NCBI GenBank assembly: GCA_020629635.1
Contig: JAHDCX010000010.1
Location: forward strand, 112,340-176,339
Direction: 5' to 3'
DNA: 64,000 nucleotides
From: Acidimicrobiales bacterium
Lineage (GTDB): Bacteria > Actinomycetota > Acidimicrobiia > Acidimicrobiales > SHLQ01
Within the stretch, counting starts at the first letter, position 1. The number at the start of each line of letters is the position of its first letter. The notes under the pieces are model-generated. The model made no database searches. It worked only from the letters and a program-made list of their open reading frames with translations, and was not told the DNA's origin. This document shows positions 8,313 to 17,371 of this stretch, one piece after another. The position numbers and the translations under genes are program-made.

Positions 8313-9667
8313 AGCTGCAGATGCGGCTCGGCCTGGCCGTCGCGGCGGCGGCGGCAGTGGCCATCTTCGTGATGGCGTCGGCGTCGTGGGTCATCGCTGC
8401 ACGAGAACAACGAGCGGCCGTCGATCGGAGCCTGCTTCAGGTCGTCAGCGAACCTCGTGAGCTCGCTGCGGAGTTGCGTCCCGCTCTCGAGGACAACCGT
8501 GACGGCGGTACCGGGCGACGCGGCGTCCGGGTCGACGATCTCTTCGCCGAACCGACCGTCGAGGATCGGCGCTTGGAAACCCGCGTGCAGCTCATCGGCC
8601 CGACGGGCCGGCTCGTCGTCGATGATGGCCTACCGGCCGTCGACCCGCCGTCCGAGCCGACGCTGAGCACGATCACGATCGACGGCGAGCGCTATCGCAT
8701 GGCAGCCGCCACGGTCGGCCAGCAGAACCGTCCAGCCGTCCTCCAAGTGGCGCAGAATCTCGAGAACGTCGAGGAGACGCTCGCTCGACTCCGACGGCAG
8801 ATCTTGGCGGGTTCGCTGCTCGGGATTGCGCTCGCGGGGATGTTGGGTGCGCTCGTCGCTCGACGGCTCGTTCGCCCGATTTCCGATGTCGCAGAAGCGG
8901 CCCGCGAACTGGCGGTCCGACAGGACCTCCCGTCGAGACTCGAGGTCAGTCGGACCGATGAGATCGGCGACCTCGCGACGTCGTTCAATCAGATGCTCGG
9001 CGCGCTCGAGGTCAGTCGTGATCAGCAGCGTCGGCTCGTCGCGGACGCCAGTCACGAGTTGCGTACCCCGCTGACGAGCCTCCGGATCAAGATCGATCTC
9101 CTCGACACCAACCCCGACCTCGAGTCGACGCAACGTCAACAGCTGCTGTCGGGCGCCGCCACCGAACTCGAACGACTCACCGACCTCGTGAGCGAACTTG
9201 TCGACCTGGCCACCGATCCGACGGGATCGGACGAGATGCCCCAACCGCTCGATCTGCGCGTCATCGCCGAGGACGTCGCCGAACGGGTTCGGCGGACCAG
9301 CGGTCGCGTCGTCGACGTGTCTGGGGTGGCGGAGGCCCCAGTCCACGCGCGTGATCGGATGATTCGGCGCGCGGTTTCGAACCTCGTCGACAACGCGATC
9401 AAGTACTCGCCCGAATCCGGCGTCGTCGAGATCGGCGTGAGCCCGATCGCCGTCGAGGTCGGCGACCGCGGCGAGGGAATCCCCGCCGACGACCTCGACC
9501 ACGTCTTCGACCGGTTCTACCGCTCGCCGAGCGCTCGAACAAGACCCGGCAACGGCATCGGGCTCGCGATCGTCCGGCGAGTCGCCGAGCTCCATGGCGG
9601 CGACGTGTGGGCCCGAAACCGCGACGGCGGGGGAGCCGTCGTGGGGTTCTCGGTCGCGACGGGTTGA
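8309..9667 (+). CDS. Sensor histidine kinase
   Basis: The 452-aa partner kinase has an N-terminal membrane helix (about residues 6-31), an outer sensor region of about 130 residues, a second helix (about 166-185) and HAMP. The dimerisation box is DASHELRTPL (phospho-His H249). The ATP-binding domain carries NLVDNAIKYSP, DRGEGIPADD and GNGIGLAIVRR. All catalytic boxes look intact. The outer region matches no ligand-binding family that I recognise. Confidence 0.93.
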   Translation: MKLQMRLGLAVAAAAAVAIFVMASASWVIAAREQRAAVDRSLLQVVSEPRELAAELRPALEDNRDGGTGRRGVRVDDLFAEPTVEDRRLETRVQLIGPTGRLVVDDGLPAVDPPSEPTLSTITIDGERYRMAAATVGQQNRPAVLQVAQNLENVEETLARLRRQILAGSLLGIALAGMLGALVARRLVRPISDVAEAARELAVRQDLPSRLEVSRTDEIGDLATSFNQMLGALEVSRDQQRRLVADASHELRTPLTSLRIKIDLLDTNPDLESTQRQQLLSGAATELERLTDLVSELVDLATDPTGSDEMPQPLDLRVIAEDVAERVRRTSGRVVDVSGVAEAPVHARDRMIRRAVSNLVDNAIKYSPESGVVEIGVSPIAVEVGDRGEGIPADDLDHVFDRFYRSPSARTRPGNGIGLAIVRRVAELHGGDVWARNRDGGGAVVGFSVATG

Positions 9668-9675
9668 CTGGAACG

Positions 9676-11280
9676 GTGACGACGCTCGCCGATCTCGAGT
9701 TCGACAATCGATTCACGGCCTCCTTGGCGGCCGACCCGGCGACAGCGAACCGTCCCCGGCAGGCACCCGACGTGGCGTTCTCCCGTGTTCACCCGACGCC
9801 CACGTCGGGCCCGGAGGTGATCGCGGTTTCCGACGAAGTCGCCGAGCTGCTCGGGCTCGACCAGGCCCAGCTCGCCAGCGAGGCGTTCCGGGACATGGTG
9901 AGCGGCAACCTCGTGCTTCACGGCATGGATCCCCACGCCATGCGGTACGGCGGTCATCAGTTCGGCAACTGGGCGGGGCAGCTCGGCGACGGTCGAGCGA
10001 TCATCCTCGGCGAACTGCTCACCCCTGATGGGTCTCGGCAGACGCTCCAGCTCAAGGGCGCCGGACGCACGCCCTATTCGCGGTCGGCCGACGGGCTCGC
10101 CGTGCTTCGGTCGTCGATCCGAGAGTTCCTCTGCAGCGAGGCGATGCATCACCTCGGCGTGCCGACGACGCGGGCATTGAGCCTCGCCCTGACCGGAGAT
10201 CAGGTCATGCGCGACATGTTGTACGACGGCCATCCCGCGCTCGAACCTGGCGCCGTCGTCCTCCGGGTTGCGCCGACGTTCATCCGGTTCGGGAACTTCG
10301 AGCTTCCGGCGTCGCTCGGCGAGGCCGACCGGCTTCGAGAACTCACCGACTTCACGATTCGCGAGTACTTCCCCGACCTGGTTGGAGACGACGGACCGAT
10401 CGACGCAGAAACCGTGATCGCGTTCTACCGGCGTGTGGTCGAGTCGACCGCCGACATGATCGTGCACTGGCAGCGGGTCGGCTTCGTGCACGGCGTCATG
10501 AACACCGACAACCTGTCGATTCTCGGGCTCACCATCGACTACGGCCCGTACGGATGGCTCGAGGACTACGACCCCGACTGGACGCCCAACACGACCGACC
10601 GGCACGGCCGCCGGTATCGCTTCGGCAATCAGCCCGGCATCGGACAGTGGAACCTCGCCCAGCTCGGCAATGCGCTGTTCCCGCTCGTCGGTGACGCCGA
10701 GCCGCTCCAGGACGCGATCGACGGCTACGTGGATCGTTTCAAGGCGGGCTACGGCGACATGGTTCGTTCGAAGCTCGGCCTGAAGACCTGGGATGTCGAG
10801 CGAGACGAGCCGTTCACGATCGAGCTGTTCGATCTGCTGCGGGCAGCCGAGACCGACATGACCGTCTTCTTCCGTCGCCTCGCCGACGTGCCGCTTCGAT
10901 CGGATGATTCGACCGGCGTGGACCGGGTGACCGGACTCGACGAGGCCTTCTATGCGCCGGAGCTCGTCGACGACGAGCTGCGGGTTCGCTGGGGCCGCTG
11001 GCTCGAGGACTACGCCGCACGAGCTGCGGGCGAGGGGCTCGACGACGAGAGCCGTCGAGCGCAGATGAACCGGGTCAACCCGATCTACGTGATGCGCAAC
11101 TGGCTGGCGCAGGAGGCGATCGACGCGTCCACCGCAGGTGATCACTGGGGTGTCACGGCCCTGCTCGACGTGATGCGAGACCCCTACACCGAACGTCCCG
11201 GACTCGAACACTTCGCCTCGAAACGCCCGGACTGGGCTCGCACCCGAGTGGGCTGTTCGATGCTGTCCTGTTCGAGCTGA
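9676..11280 (+). CDS. selO: SelO-like protein adenylyltransferase (YdiU/UPF0061)
   Basis: SelO is a pseudokinase-fold enzyme that transfers AMP from ATP to Ser/Thr/Tyr of target proteins and is tied to redox control. Visible are the N-terminal block FDNRF, the central GGHQFGNWAGQLGDGRA, nucleotide-binding KGAGRTPYSR, catalytic HGVMNTDN and TIDYGPYGWLE, and the C-terminal redox pair in GCSMLSCSS. At 534 aa from GTG 9676 it is normal length. An in-frame TTG at 9664 is an alternative start. It follows the kinase gene by 8 bp and may be its operon mate. Confidence 0.92.
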   Translation: MTTLADLEFDNRFTASLAADPATANRPRQAPDVAFSRVHPTPTSGPEVIAVSDEVAELLGLDQAQLASEAFRDMVSGNLVLHGMDPHAMRYGGHQFGNWAGQLGDGRAIILGELLTPDGSRQTLQLKGAGRTPYSRSADGLAVLRSSIREFLCSEAMHHLGVPTTRALSLALTGDQVMRDMLYDGHPALEPGAVVLRVAPTFIRFGNFELPASLGEADRLRELTDFTIREYFPDLVGDDGPIDAETVIAFYRRVVESTADMIVHWQRVGFVHGVMNTDNLSILGLTIDYGPYGWLEDYDPDWTPNTTDRHGRRYRFGNQPGIGQWNLAQLGNALFPLVGDAEPLQDAIDGYVDRFKAGYGDMVRSKLGLKTWDVERDEPFTIELFDLLRAAETDMTVFFRRLADVPLRSDDSTGVDRVTGLDEAFYAPELVDDELRVRWGRWLEDYAARAAGEGLDDESRRAQMNRVNPIYVMRNWLAQEAIDASTAGDHWGVTALLDVMRDPYTERPGLEHFASKRPDWARTRVGCSMLSCSS

Positions 11281-11290
11281 TGGAGTCTCG

Positions 11291-12763
11291 TCAGTCAGCT
11301 CTCGTCGTGATGATCGAGTAGCACATCTCGTCCTGGGTGCCTTCGGCCCACACGACATAGCGGGGCTCGAGTCCGGCCGGCCAGAGGCTTCGGTCCCAGG
11401 CGCATTCGACGCGGACGATGTCGCCGTCGTCGAGGGTGAACGGTTCTTCGGGGTAGTAGCCCATCTGCCAGTGGAAGTCCCACTTGTCGATGTCGAGCAG
11501 CACCTTCTCGTCGGGCGTTCCGGGGTTGAGGGTCATCCGGTACTGCGTGCCGAGCTCGTGCATGTGCGGCCAGAGCGCAACCACCTCGCCACCGTCGACC
11601 TCGATGTCGCAGCTCGATGACGCGGTGCCCTGGGTGAATGCCGCGAAATCGGACGGTGACACGTCGCAGGCGCCGTTGACGAACGTGGGGATGAGGGTCG
11701 ACTCGAAGCCGAACTCCTCCTGGATCCGGGCGATCGCGGCGGTCCGCGAGCACAGCGGGCCGTCCTCCCATTCGGCGCAGGGGATTTCGACCGGACCGAG
11801 GAGGACCTGATTCCAGATCCAGTCGAGACGGCCACCGGCGGCGGCGACTGCGTCGTCGTCCCAGAACTCGACCCCGACAGCAGAGTTGTCGAGCGGCGCG
11901 TCGCCGTCGTAGTGGTAGTGCCACTGGGCGATCAGGTAGTCGCCCGGCTCGACCTGGATGCCGGCGCCTTCGGGCAGCACCATCGGCCCGGTGCCCGGGG
12001 CCCATGCGGTGATCTGGAACGCACCCGAGCGCCCCACCCTCGGCACGGTCTGGCAGGTCCAGCCGGGTTGGCCGTCCTCGGCCTCTTGTTCGCGCGCATC
12101 GGCGAGGGTGTCGGCGTCGGCCAGGAAGAACACTCCGTGGTGCAGGACTTCGGTCTTGTCGGGCCGAACGTCGATCGCTCGGATCCACTCGGTGTCGGTC
12201 GTGTCGAGCTCGAGGATCTGACAGCGGTAGTCGTCGACGATCGTGGCGTCGCCGGCGTAGGCAGCGTCAGCGGTTGCCACCAGGTCGGGGTCGATCTCGG
12301 GGTAGGCGACATCGGTGGCCACGATCGGCGTGTCCGGAGCGACGTCGATGACCCCTCCGGCCGCAGCCCAGTCGGTGATCGTGGCGGCCTCTGCGGCGGT
12401 GAGCGACAGGTCCCACTTGAACGGAATCTCGCCGAGGTCGGTGGCCGGCCAGGGCGGCATCTCGCCCTCGGCGACCTGGAACGCAACGAACTCGTGGATG
12501 CCGTCGAGGGCTCCTGCGGTCGACAGGTCGAGGTGCGTCGTTCCGGGCCCGTCGCCGGTGTGGCACGACGCGCAGTTGTCGGCGATCACCGGGAGGACGT
12601 CGGCGCCGAACGACGGTCCGGGAGCTTCGGTCGTCGTCGTCTCGACCGCAGTGGTCGCTGCTGGGCCACCTGCGCCCTGCGCGTTTGGCGTCGGCTCATC
12701 GTTGCTGCCACACGAGGCGAGGACAACGGCAGCCGTAAAGATCAAGAGAAGGACTCGGCGCAT
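11291..12763 (-). CDS. Lipoprotein with cytochrome c and PHM/DBH-type copper monooxygenase domains
   Basis: A lipoprotein signal (MRRVLLLIFTAAVVLASC, lipobox LASC) is followed by a Thr-rich linker. Next is a c-heme site NCASCH (C64, C67, H68) with a likely axial Met in GEMPPWP (M102). The rest matches the copper type II monooxygenase plan: HH at 208-209, WHYHYDGD (H282, H284), WPHMHELG (H400, H402) and DEMC with M480. All copper ligand positions of peptidylglycine/dopamine monooxygenases therefore seem present. The covalent heme domain could deliver electrons in place of ascorbate. The substrate is unknown. The start is fixed by TAGCCT at 12770-12775. Confidence 0.78.
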   Translation of the reverse strand: MRRVLLLIFTAAVVLASCGSNDEPTPNAQGAGGPAATTAVETTTTEAPGPSFGADVLPVIADNCASCHTGDGPGTTHLDLSTAGALDGIHEFVAFQVAEGEMPPWPATDLGEIPFKWDLSLTAAEAATITDWAAAGGVIDVAPDTPIVATDVAYPEIDPDLVATADAAYAGDATIVDDYRCQILELDTTDTEWIRAIDVRPDKTEVLHHGVFFLADADTLADAREQEAEDGQPGWTCQTVPRVGRSGAFQITAWAPGTGPMVLPEGAGIQVEPGDYLIAQWHYHYDGDAPLDNSAVGVEFWDDDAVAAAGGRLDWIWNQVLLGPVEIPCAEWEDGPLCSRTAAIARIQEEFGFESTLIPTFVNGACDVSPSDFAAFTQGTASSSCDIEVDGGEVVALWPHMHELGTQYRMTLNPGTPDEKVLLDIDKWDFHWQMGYYPEEPFTLDDGDIVRVECAWDRSLWPAGLEPRYVVWAEGTQDEMCYSIITTRAD

Positions 12764-12769
12764 GCGTTG

Positions 12770-12775
12770 AGGCTA
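12770..12775 (-). promoter_or_regulatory. -10 element, leaderless start of the copper monooxygenase gene
   Basis: The minus strand reads TAGCCT, ending exactly 6 nt before the ATG at 12763. Confidence 0.6.
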
Positions 12776-12820
12776 CGGCGCGAGCGACGCTCCGCTGGAG
12801 CGCGCGGTTCGGTGCCGCTC

Positions 12821-12826
12821 TACATT
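12821..12826 (+). promoter_or_regulatory. -10 element, leaderless start of CoA-transferase
   Basis: TACATT ends exactly 6 nt before the GTG at 12833, supporting that GTG although the frame is open much further upstream. Confidence 0.65.
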
Positions 12827-12832
12827 GACCCT

Positions 12833-14086
12833 GTGGGTGATGTCGGGCGGACACGGCCGGGAGCAGGCGCGCTCGACGGCATTCGGGTGCTGGATCTGTC
12901 GCGTGTCCTGGCGGGTCCGGTCTGTACCCAGCTGCTCGCCGACCTCGGAGCCGACGTCATCAAGGTCGAACGACCCGGCGTTGGTGACGAGACCCGTCAG
13001 TGGGGGCCGCCCTGGTTGACCGACGCCGACGGGAACGAGACACGCGAGTCGAGCTACTACCTGAGCGCGAATCGTGGAAAGCGATCGATCACGGTCGACA
13101 TCGGCCAACCCGACGGCGTGGCTCTGCTCCTGGAGCTGGCCCGTTCGTGCGACGTGTTCGTCGAGAACTTCAAGGTGGGAGCGCTTGCACGCAAGGGACT
13201 CGGGTACGACGACGTCCGAGCCGTCCGCCCCGACGTGGTGTACGCCTCGATCACCGGGTTCGGCCAGGACGGTCCGCTCGCCGATCAACCGGGCTACGAC
13301 TACCTGGCCCAGGCCATGGGCGGCCTGATGAGCATCACCGGACGCCCAGACGGCGAGCCGGGGGGAGGTCCGCTCCGCGCGGGCGTCGCCATCGCAGACC
13401 AGGCCACGGGCATGTTCACCGCGGTCGGCATCCTCGCCGCGCTGCGGCACCGCGACCAGACGGGCGTTGGTCAACACGTCGACGTTTCGTTGCTCGACAG
13501 CCAGCTCGCGTTTCTGGTCAACCAGGGTCTCAACTACCTCGTGGGTGGCACGCCACCCGCACGCAGCGGAGAGTGGCACCCGAATCTGGCCCCCTATCAA
13601 CCCTTCGACGTGGCGGACGGCCGGGTCATCGTCGCGGTCGGGAACGACCGGCAGTTCGCGGCGCTCACGACCCATCTCGGCCTCGGCGAGTTGGCGTCGG
13701 ATCCTCGCTTCGCGACGAACCCGGATCGCAACGAGCACCGAGAGGCGCTGGCCGTGCTCCTGGGTGAGGCGTTTGCCCGACTCACCACACGAGACGTCCT
13801 CGACGCCTTGCCCGCCCTCGGCGTGCCGGCGGCGGTCGTCAACGACATCGCGCAGGCCTTCGACGAGCCGCAGGTCAAACATCGAGGCGGCGAGATCGCG
13901 TTGCCGCACACCTCCGCCGGAAGCGCGCCCGGCATCGCGAACCCGGTGCATTTTTCGGAGAGTCCGATCGAGTACCGCAACGCCCCGCCCCTGTTGGGCG
14001 AGCACACCTCCGAAGTGCTCGAAGAGCTGCTCGGCGTCGACGACGCGACCGTGGATTCGTGGCGGGAGCGCGGGATCATCGGATGA
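12833..14086 (+). CDS. Family III (CaiB/BaiF) CoA-transferase
   Basis: This 417-aa protein moves CoA between acids through an aspartyl-CoA thioester. The N-terminal block LDGIRVLDLSRVLAGP, the KVERPGVGDETR loop and the catalytic Asp in QPGYDYLAQAMGG (D156) are all visible, and the length is standard for the family. It overlaps the next gene by 4 bp (ATGA), linking it oddly to an EssC-like membrane protein. Members act in carnitine, formyl-CoA, bile-acid or other acyl-CoA routes; the acid used here cannot be told. Confidence 0.9.
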   Translation: MGDVGRTRPGAGALDGIRVLDLSRVLAGPVCTQLLADLGADVIKVERPGVGDETRQWGPPWLTDADGNETRESSYYLSANRGKRSITVDIGQPDGVALLLELARSCDVFVENFKVGALARKGLGYDDVRAVRPDVVYASITGFGQDGPLADQPGYDYLAQAMGGLMSITGRPDGEPGGGPLRAGVAIADQATGMFTAVGILAALRHRDQTGVGQHVDVSLLDSQLAFLVNQGLNYLVGGTPPARSGEWHPNLAPYQPFDVADGRVIVAVGNDRQFAALTTHLGLGELASDPRFATNPDRNEHREALAVLLGEAFARLTTRDVLDALPALGVPAAVVNDIAQAFDEPQVKHRGGEIALPHTSAGSAPGIANPVHFSESPIEYRNAPPLLGEHTSEVLEELLGVDDATVDSWRERGIIG

Positions 14087-15657
14087 GACGACATCGCGTG
14101 CACGTTCGATTCGAGGACGAATCGCGCTCCCTCGAAGTCGTGCTCGCCGAGACGGCGACGGTTGCCGACCTCGCAGACGCGCTCGATGTCGATCCCGAGT
14201 CGGTACGGGTGCAGGGCGCCAAGAACGGGATCGCCCGAGACGTGCCGGTCGACGGAATCTCGTTGCTGGATGGATCGACCATCGTCTTGACGCTGGGTGA
14301 TGGCGACACGGGCAGGACTGCGGCGGAGCCGGGTTCGATCTGGCTCGATCACCTGAGTGGTCTGCCGGCGATGGCGTCACAACGCCTGCAGATCGGCCGC
14401 ACGTCGTGCCTGTCGCCTCGGTCGCAGGAGAGAGAGGTGTTTGCGGTCGAGCTCGGCGTGGACGAATCGATCGAAGTGGTCCGAAATCACGACGCCGTCC
14501 GAATCGGCGAGCAGATGGTGGAGGAGCGGGCGAGGCTGGGAGATTCGGTCGTCTCGGTCGGCGGTGATCGGTACTCGGTTCACACGATCGGGGCCGAGCG
14601 CACACTGTCGGCGTTGTCTGCGCCGCATCCTCCCAGCCTCGAGCTCGAGCCACCGCCGCGCACCTGGAGTCCGTGGGTCCTTGGCCTGCTTGGGGTCGCG
14701 CTCGTCCTCGGTGGGGTTGCCTGGAACGGGATTCTCTTCGCCGGAGCGACGGTCACGCTCGTTGCGGCGGTGCTGACGGCGATCGATGCCCACGACGGGA
14801 AGCGCATGCGGCTTCGTCGCCAGGCGGTCGAGCGTCGGCGTCGACTCGACCGCTACCGGGCCGAGCTGGTCGTCGCCGCCGAGCGCGATGCCCGGATTCG
14901 TCGAGCTGGCCAGATCTCCGTGCCGGGCATGATCCGCTCGGCCGCTGGCGGAGCGCAGCCGCGACGCCGTCAGCGAGTTGGTCGTCCGGGCCCCTTGCCC
15001 ATGTTCGTCGGCTACGGCGACGTTGTGTGGGAGCCGCCCGTCGTCGCCGAACATCGACCGTCTGCTGCGGTGGCCGATGTCATTGAGGACGTGGCGCGGA
15101 TGTACGGGGTTCCGATCGACATCGAGCATCCCGGCGTGGTGCGGGTCGGCGGTCCGGCTGAACTCGCCCGCCAGTGGGTCTCGGCGGTCATTCTGTCGAT
15201 CCTGTGGGACGACCCCGACGCCCAGCTGGTGCCGGTGTTCGACGGAGACACACTCGCCGCCTGGGATTGGATGAAGTGGCTGGTTGCCGACTCAGCGCCA
15301 TCTCGTCATCGGTCACGCACCCGGATCGCCGTCGTCGACGAGGCGGCCGGCTCATCGATCGACGACGCACACCGGCGCGGCGTGCTGTGGTTTGTGATCG
15401 ACCCCTCGAGTGACGGCTGGCGCGCACAACCCGGCGAACACGAGACGATCGTCGCCATCGATGCGGTGGGGCACGCGGACATTCGCGTCCGCGACCGGCC
15501 GCCGCAGCGGATCAGTCCAATCGGCATTCGGCTCGACGATGCCGACACCGTCGCCCGGGCGATCGCTCGGGCTCGGGGCGTGCCGGGTACCGCCGAAACC
15601 GTCGCGAGTGCGCCCGGCGTGCGGCCGTTTCGGCTGGTCGACGTGCTCGTCCCCTGA
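14083..15657 (+). CDS. EssC/EccC-like protein lacking the ATPase motor domains
   Basis: The 524-aa protein begins with a ubiquitin-like fold (VHVRFEDESRSLEVVL...) and an FHA-like stretch (about residues 90-185). Two close membrane helices follow (about 198-235), then a basic helix (RRRRLDRYRAELVVAAERD) and a domain with MFVGYGDVVWEPP, LARQWVSAVILSILW and AWDWMKWL. These match the N-terminal half of type VII secretion FtsK/SpoIIIE proteins, including the WDWxKWL block of the region before the first ATPase. No Walker A or B motif exists, and the protein stops cleanly at that boundary (PFRLVDVLVP). No WXG100 gene is nearby. A scaffold role or a relic are both possible. Confidence 0.65.
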   Translation: MRRHRVHVRFEDESRSLEVVLAETATVADLADALDVDPESVRVQGAKNGIARDVPVDGISLLDGSTIVLTLGDGDTGRTAAEPGSIWLDHLSGLPAMASQRLQIGRTSCLSPRSQEREVFAVELGVDESIEVVRNHDAVRIGEQMVEERARLGDSVVSVGGDRYSVHTIGAERTLSALSAPHPPSLELEPPPRTWSPWVLGLLGVALVLGGVAWNGILFAGATVTLVAAVLTAIDAHDGKRMRLRRQAVERRRRLDRYRAELVVAAERDARIRRAGQISVPGMIRSAAGGAQPRRRQRVGRPGPLPMFVGYGDVVWEPPVVAEHRPSAAVADVIEDVARMYGVPIDIEHPGVVRVGGPAELARQWVSAVILSILWDDPDAQLVPVFDGDTLAAWDWMKWLVADSAPSRHRSRTRIAVVDEAAGSSIDDAHRRGVLWFVIDPSSDGWRAQPGEHETIVAIDAVGHADIRVRDRPPQRISPIGIRLDDADTVARAIARARGVPGTAETVASAPGVRPFRLVDVLVP

Positions 15658-15665
15658 GCCGGGGT

Positions 15666-17354
15666 CTACTCCTCCGGCGCCAGGTCGCCTTCGTCGTGGG
15701 TGTGGGCGGGGACGAGGAGGCGGTCGCCTTCGTCCATACCGGGTGGGAGCACACCCGATGGGTAGCGGGAGTCGGCGACGCCGGCGGCGAACGCGTCGAC
15801 CATGCGTTGGCTGAACTGGATGCGCCAGTCGCCGCCGGACTTCTTGTCGTTGAAGTACACGAACCCGATGACGTCGGGGTTGGCTGCAAGCCCCTCGAAT
15901 ACCGTCTCGAGCCACTGGACCCGGTCGGCGTCGACGTTGGTGCCCGCACCGATCTCGGCGAGCAGGATCGGTTTGTTGGTGAGGGCTCGCAGCTCGTTGA
16001 GCGTGTTGTCGAAGACTGCCTCGAAGGTCGGTTCGGGTGCGTTGTTGTAGCCCCGCCAGTAGCCGGAGATGCCGACCCAGTCCACGTACTCCTCACCGGG
16101 CCAGAAGTTGTCGATGCTCGTCTTCAGGTGATTCGACCGGTTCACGCTCCACAGCCAGACGACGTTGTCTGCACCGGCGAGCGTGAACCGGTCGTGGATG
16201 TGGCGCCAGGCCTGGGCGAACTCGCCGGTTTCGTTGCCGTTGACGCCTTCGGACCACGGGTACCAGAACCCGTTCATCTCCGACGCGAACCGCAACACGA
16301 TCGGTTGGCCGTGCGCCGCTGCGGCAGCCGCCCATTCGTCGATGTAGGCGTCGAACTCGCCGTTGATGATGGCCCCCAGCTGGGGTTGGGTGTCGGCGCC
16401 GGGCACGACCGGCTCCCAGGCGACCTGCGGCGTCATGCCGCGGTCCCATGCGGTCTGCACCTGTTCGGCCGGGAACCCTGCACCCCAGTTGGAGAAGAAG
16501 AGCAGGTTGTTCGGGGCCTTGCCGATGAGTCGGGTCACGTAGTCGAGCTCGCCCATCCACCAGGGGGCCTCACGGGTGTGCATGCCGAACACGCCCTGTT
16601 GTTGGCGGACGGCGCCCACCGAGAGGACCTGCGGTGGCTCGGGTTCGAAGACGGGTTCGGGTGGGGTGCCGGGCAACTGCTCGCAGGCCCGGCCGTCACC
16701 GTCGCCGTCGAGGTGGGCGAAGGTCGTCCGATCCGAGTCGTAGACGGCTTGTGCGTCGGGCTGCTCGGTGAAGTCCTCGCAGACGACGACCACTTCGGCG
16801 TTGGGGTCGGCGATGTGTTCGCACGCCTTGCCGTCGCCGTCGCCGTCGAACCAGGACAGCCTGGCCGGGTCGGCATCGAATGCGGCCTGCGCGGCGGCGC
16901 GGGTGTCGTAGTCGGTGCACTCCGGGCGGGCAGGTGCGGTCTGGACGGTGGCCTCGGTCCGGTACACCACGCGGACGACCTCGGGCGCCGCCGGCACCGG
17001 CTCCGGCGGCGCCACGTTCTCGTCCGAGATCTCCTCGGCCGGGGGAACGGTGGGTCGATCGGGTTCGTTGGCGGCGTCGACAAGGTCGTCGAGTAGGTCG
17101 GCCACCGCCCCGGTGTCGAGGGTGGTCGGCGGGGCGGCCGTCGTCGATTCGGGCGGCAGCGTCGTGGCGGGGACCGTCGTTTGGGCGAAGGCGAGCCCGA
17201 CCGGCGGGGCGGTGTCGACTTCGGAGTCGGCTTCGGGGAGCCAGACCGCGACGAACGAGATCGTCATCAAGATGGCGACGAGGCCGGCGTTGAACACCGG
17301 TCCGCCGACCTCGAAGGCCGATTTCAGGCGCGACGGGGGAGGGGTGGGGGTCAT
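15666..17354 (-). CDS. Membrane-anchored GH26 endo-mannanase-like enzyme with two excalibur motifs
   Basis: The 562-aa protein has a short cytoplasmic start, one membrane helix (about residues 18-38) and a Pro/Thr-rich linker. Two excalibur-type calcium motifs follow (DGDGDGKACEH and DGDGDGRACEQ), and then a GH26 catalytic domain. The acid/base Glu is in RFASEMNGFWYPW and the nucleophile Glu in ILLAEIGAGTN. GH26 enzymes cut beta-mannan or related beta-1,3/1,4 glucans. It lies 17 bp after a processive GT2 synthase, the classical arrangement of an exopolysaccharide synthase with its editing hydrolase. Calcium binding is inferred. Confidence 0.82.
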   Translation of the reverse strand: MTPTPPPSRLKSAFEVGGPVFNAGLVAILMTISFVAVWLPEADSEVDTAPPVGLAFAQTTVPATTLPPESTTAAPPTTLDTGAVADLLDDLVDAANEPDRPTVPPAEEISDENVAPPEPVPAAPEVVRVVYRTEATVQTAPARPECTDYDTRAAAQAAFDADPARLSWFDGDGDGKACEHIADPNAEVVVVCEDFTEQPDAQAVYDSDRTTFAHLDGDGDGRACEQLPGTPPEPVFEPEPPQVLSVGAVRQQQGVFGMHTREAPWWMGELDYVTRLIGKAPNNLLFFSNWGAGFPAEQVQTAWDRGMTPQVAWEPVVPGADTQPQLGAIINGEFDAYIDEWAAAAAAHGQPIVLRFASEMNGFWYPWSEGVNGNETGEFAQAWRHIHDRFTLAGADNVVWLWSVNRSNHLKTSIDNFWPGEEYVDWVGISGYWRGYNNAPEPTFEAVFDNTLNELRALTNKPILLAEIGAGTNVDADRVQWLETVFEGLAANPDVIGFVYFNDKKSGGDWRIQFSQRMVDAFAAGVADSRYPSGVLPPGMDEGDRLLVPAHTHDEGDLAPEE

Positions 17355-17371
17355 CAGAGGTGGCTCCTGGG

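Noticed and set aside
9517..11358. Minus-strand open frame of 613 codons
   Set aside because: It mirrors selO, has no recognisable domain and follows the codon pattern of the plus-strand gene.
14083..15657. A working type VII secretion locus
   Set aside because: No ATPase domain, WXG100, EccB/D/E or mycosin genes are present.
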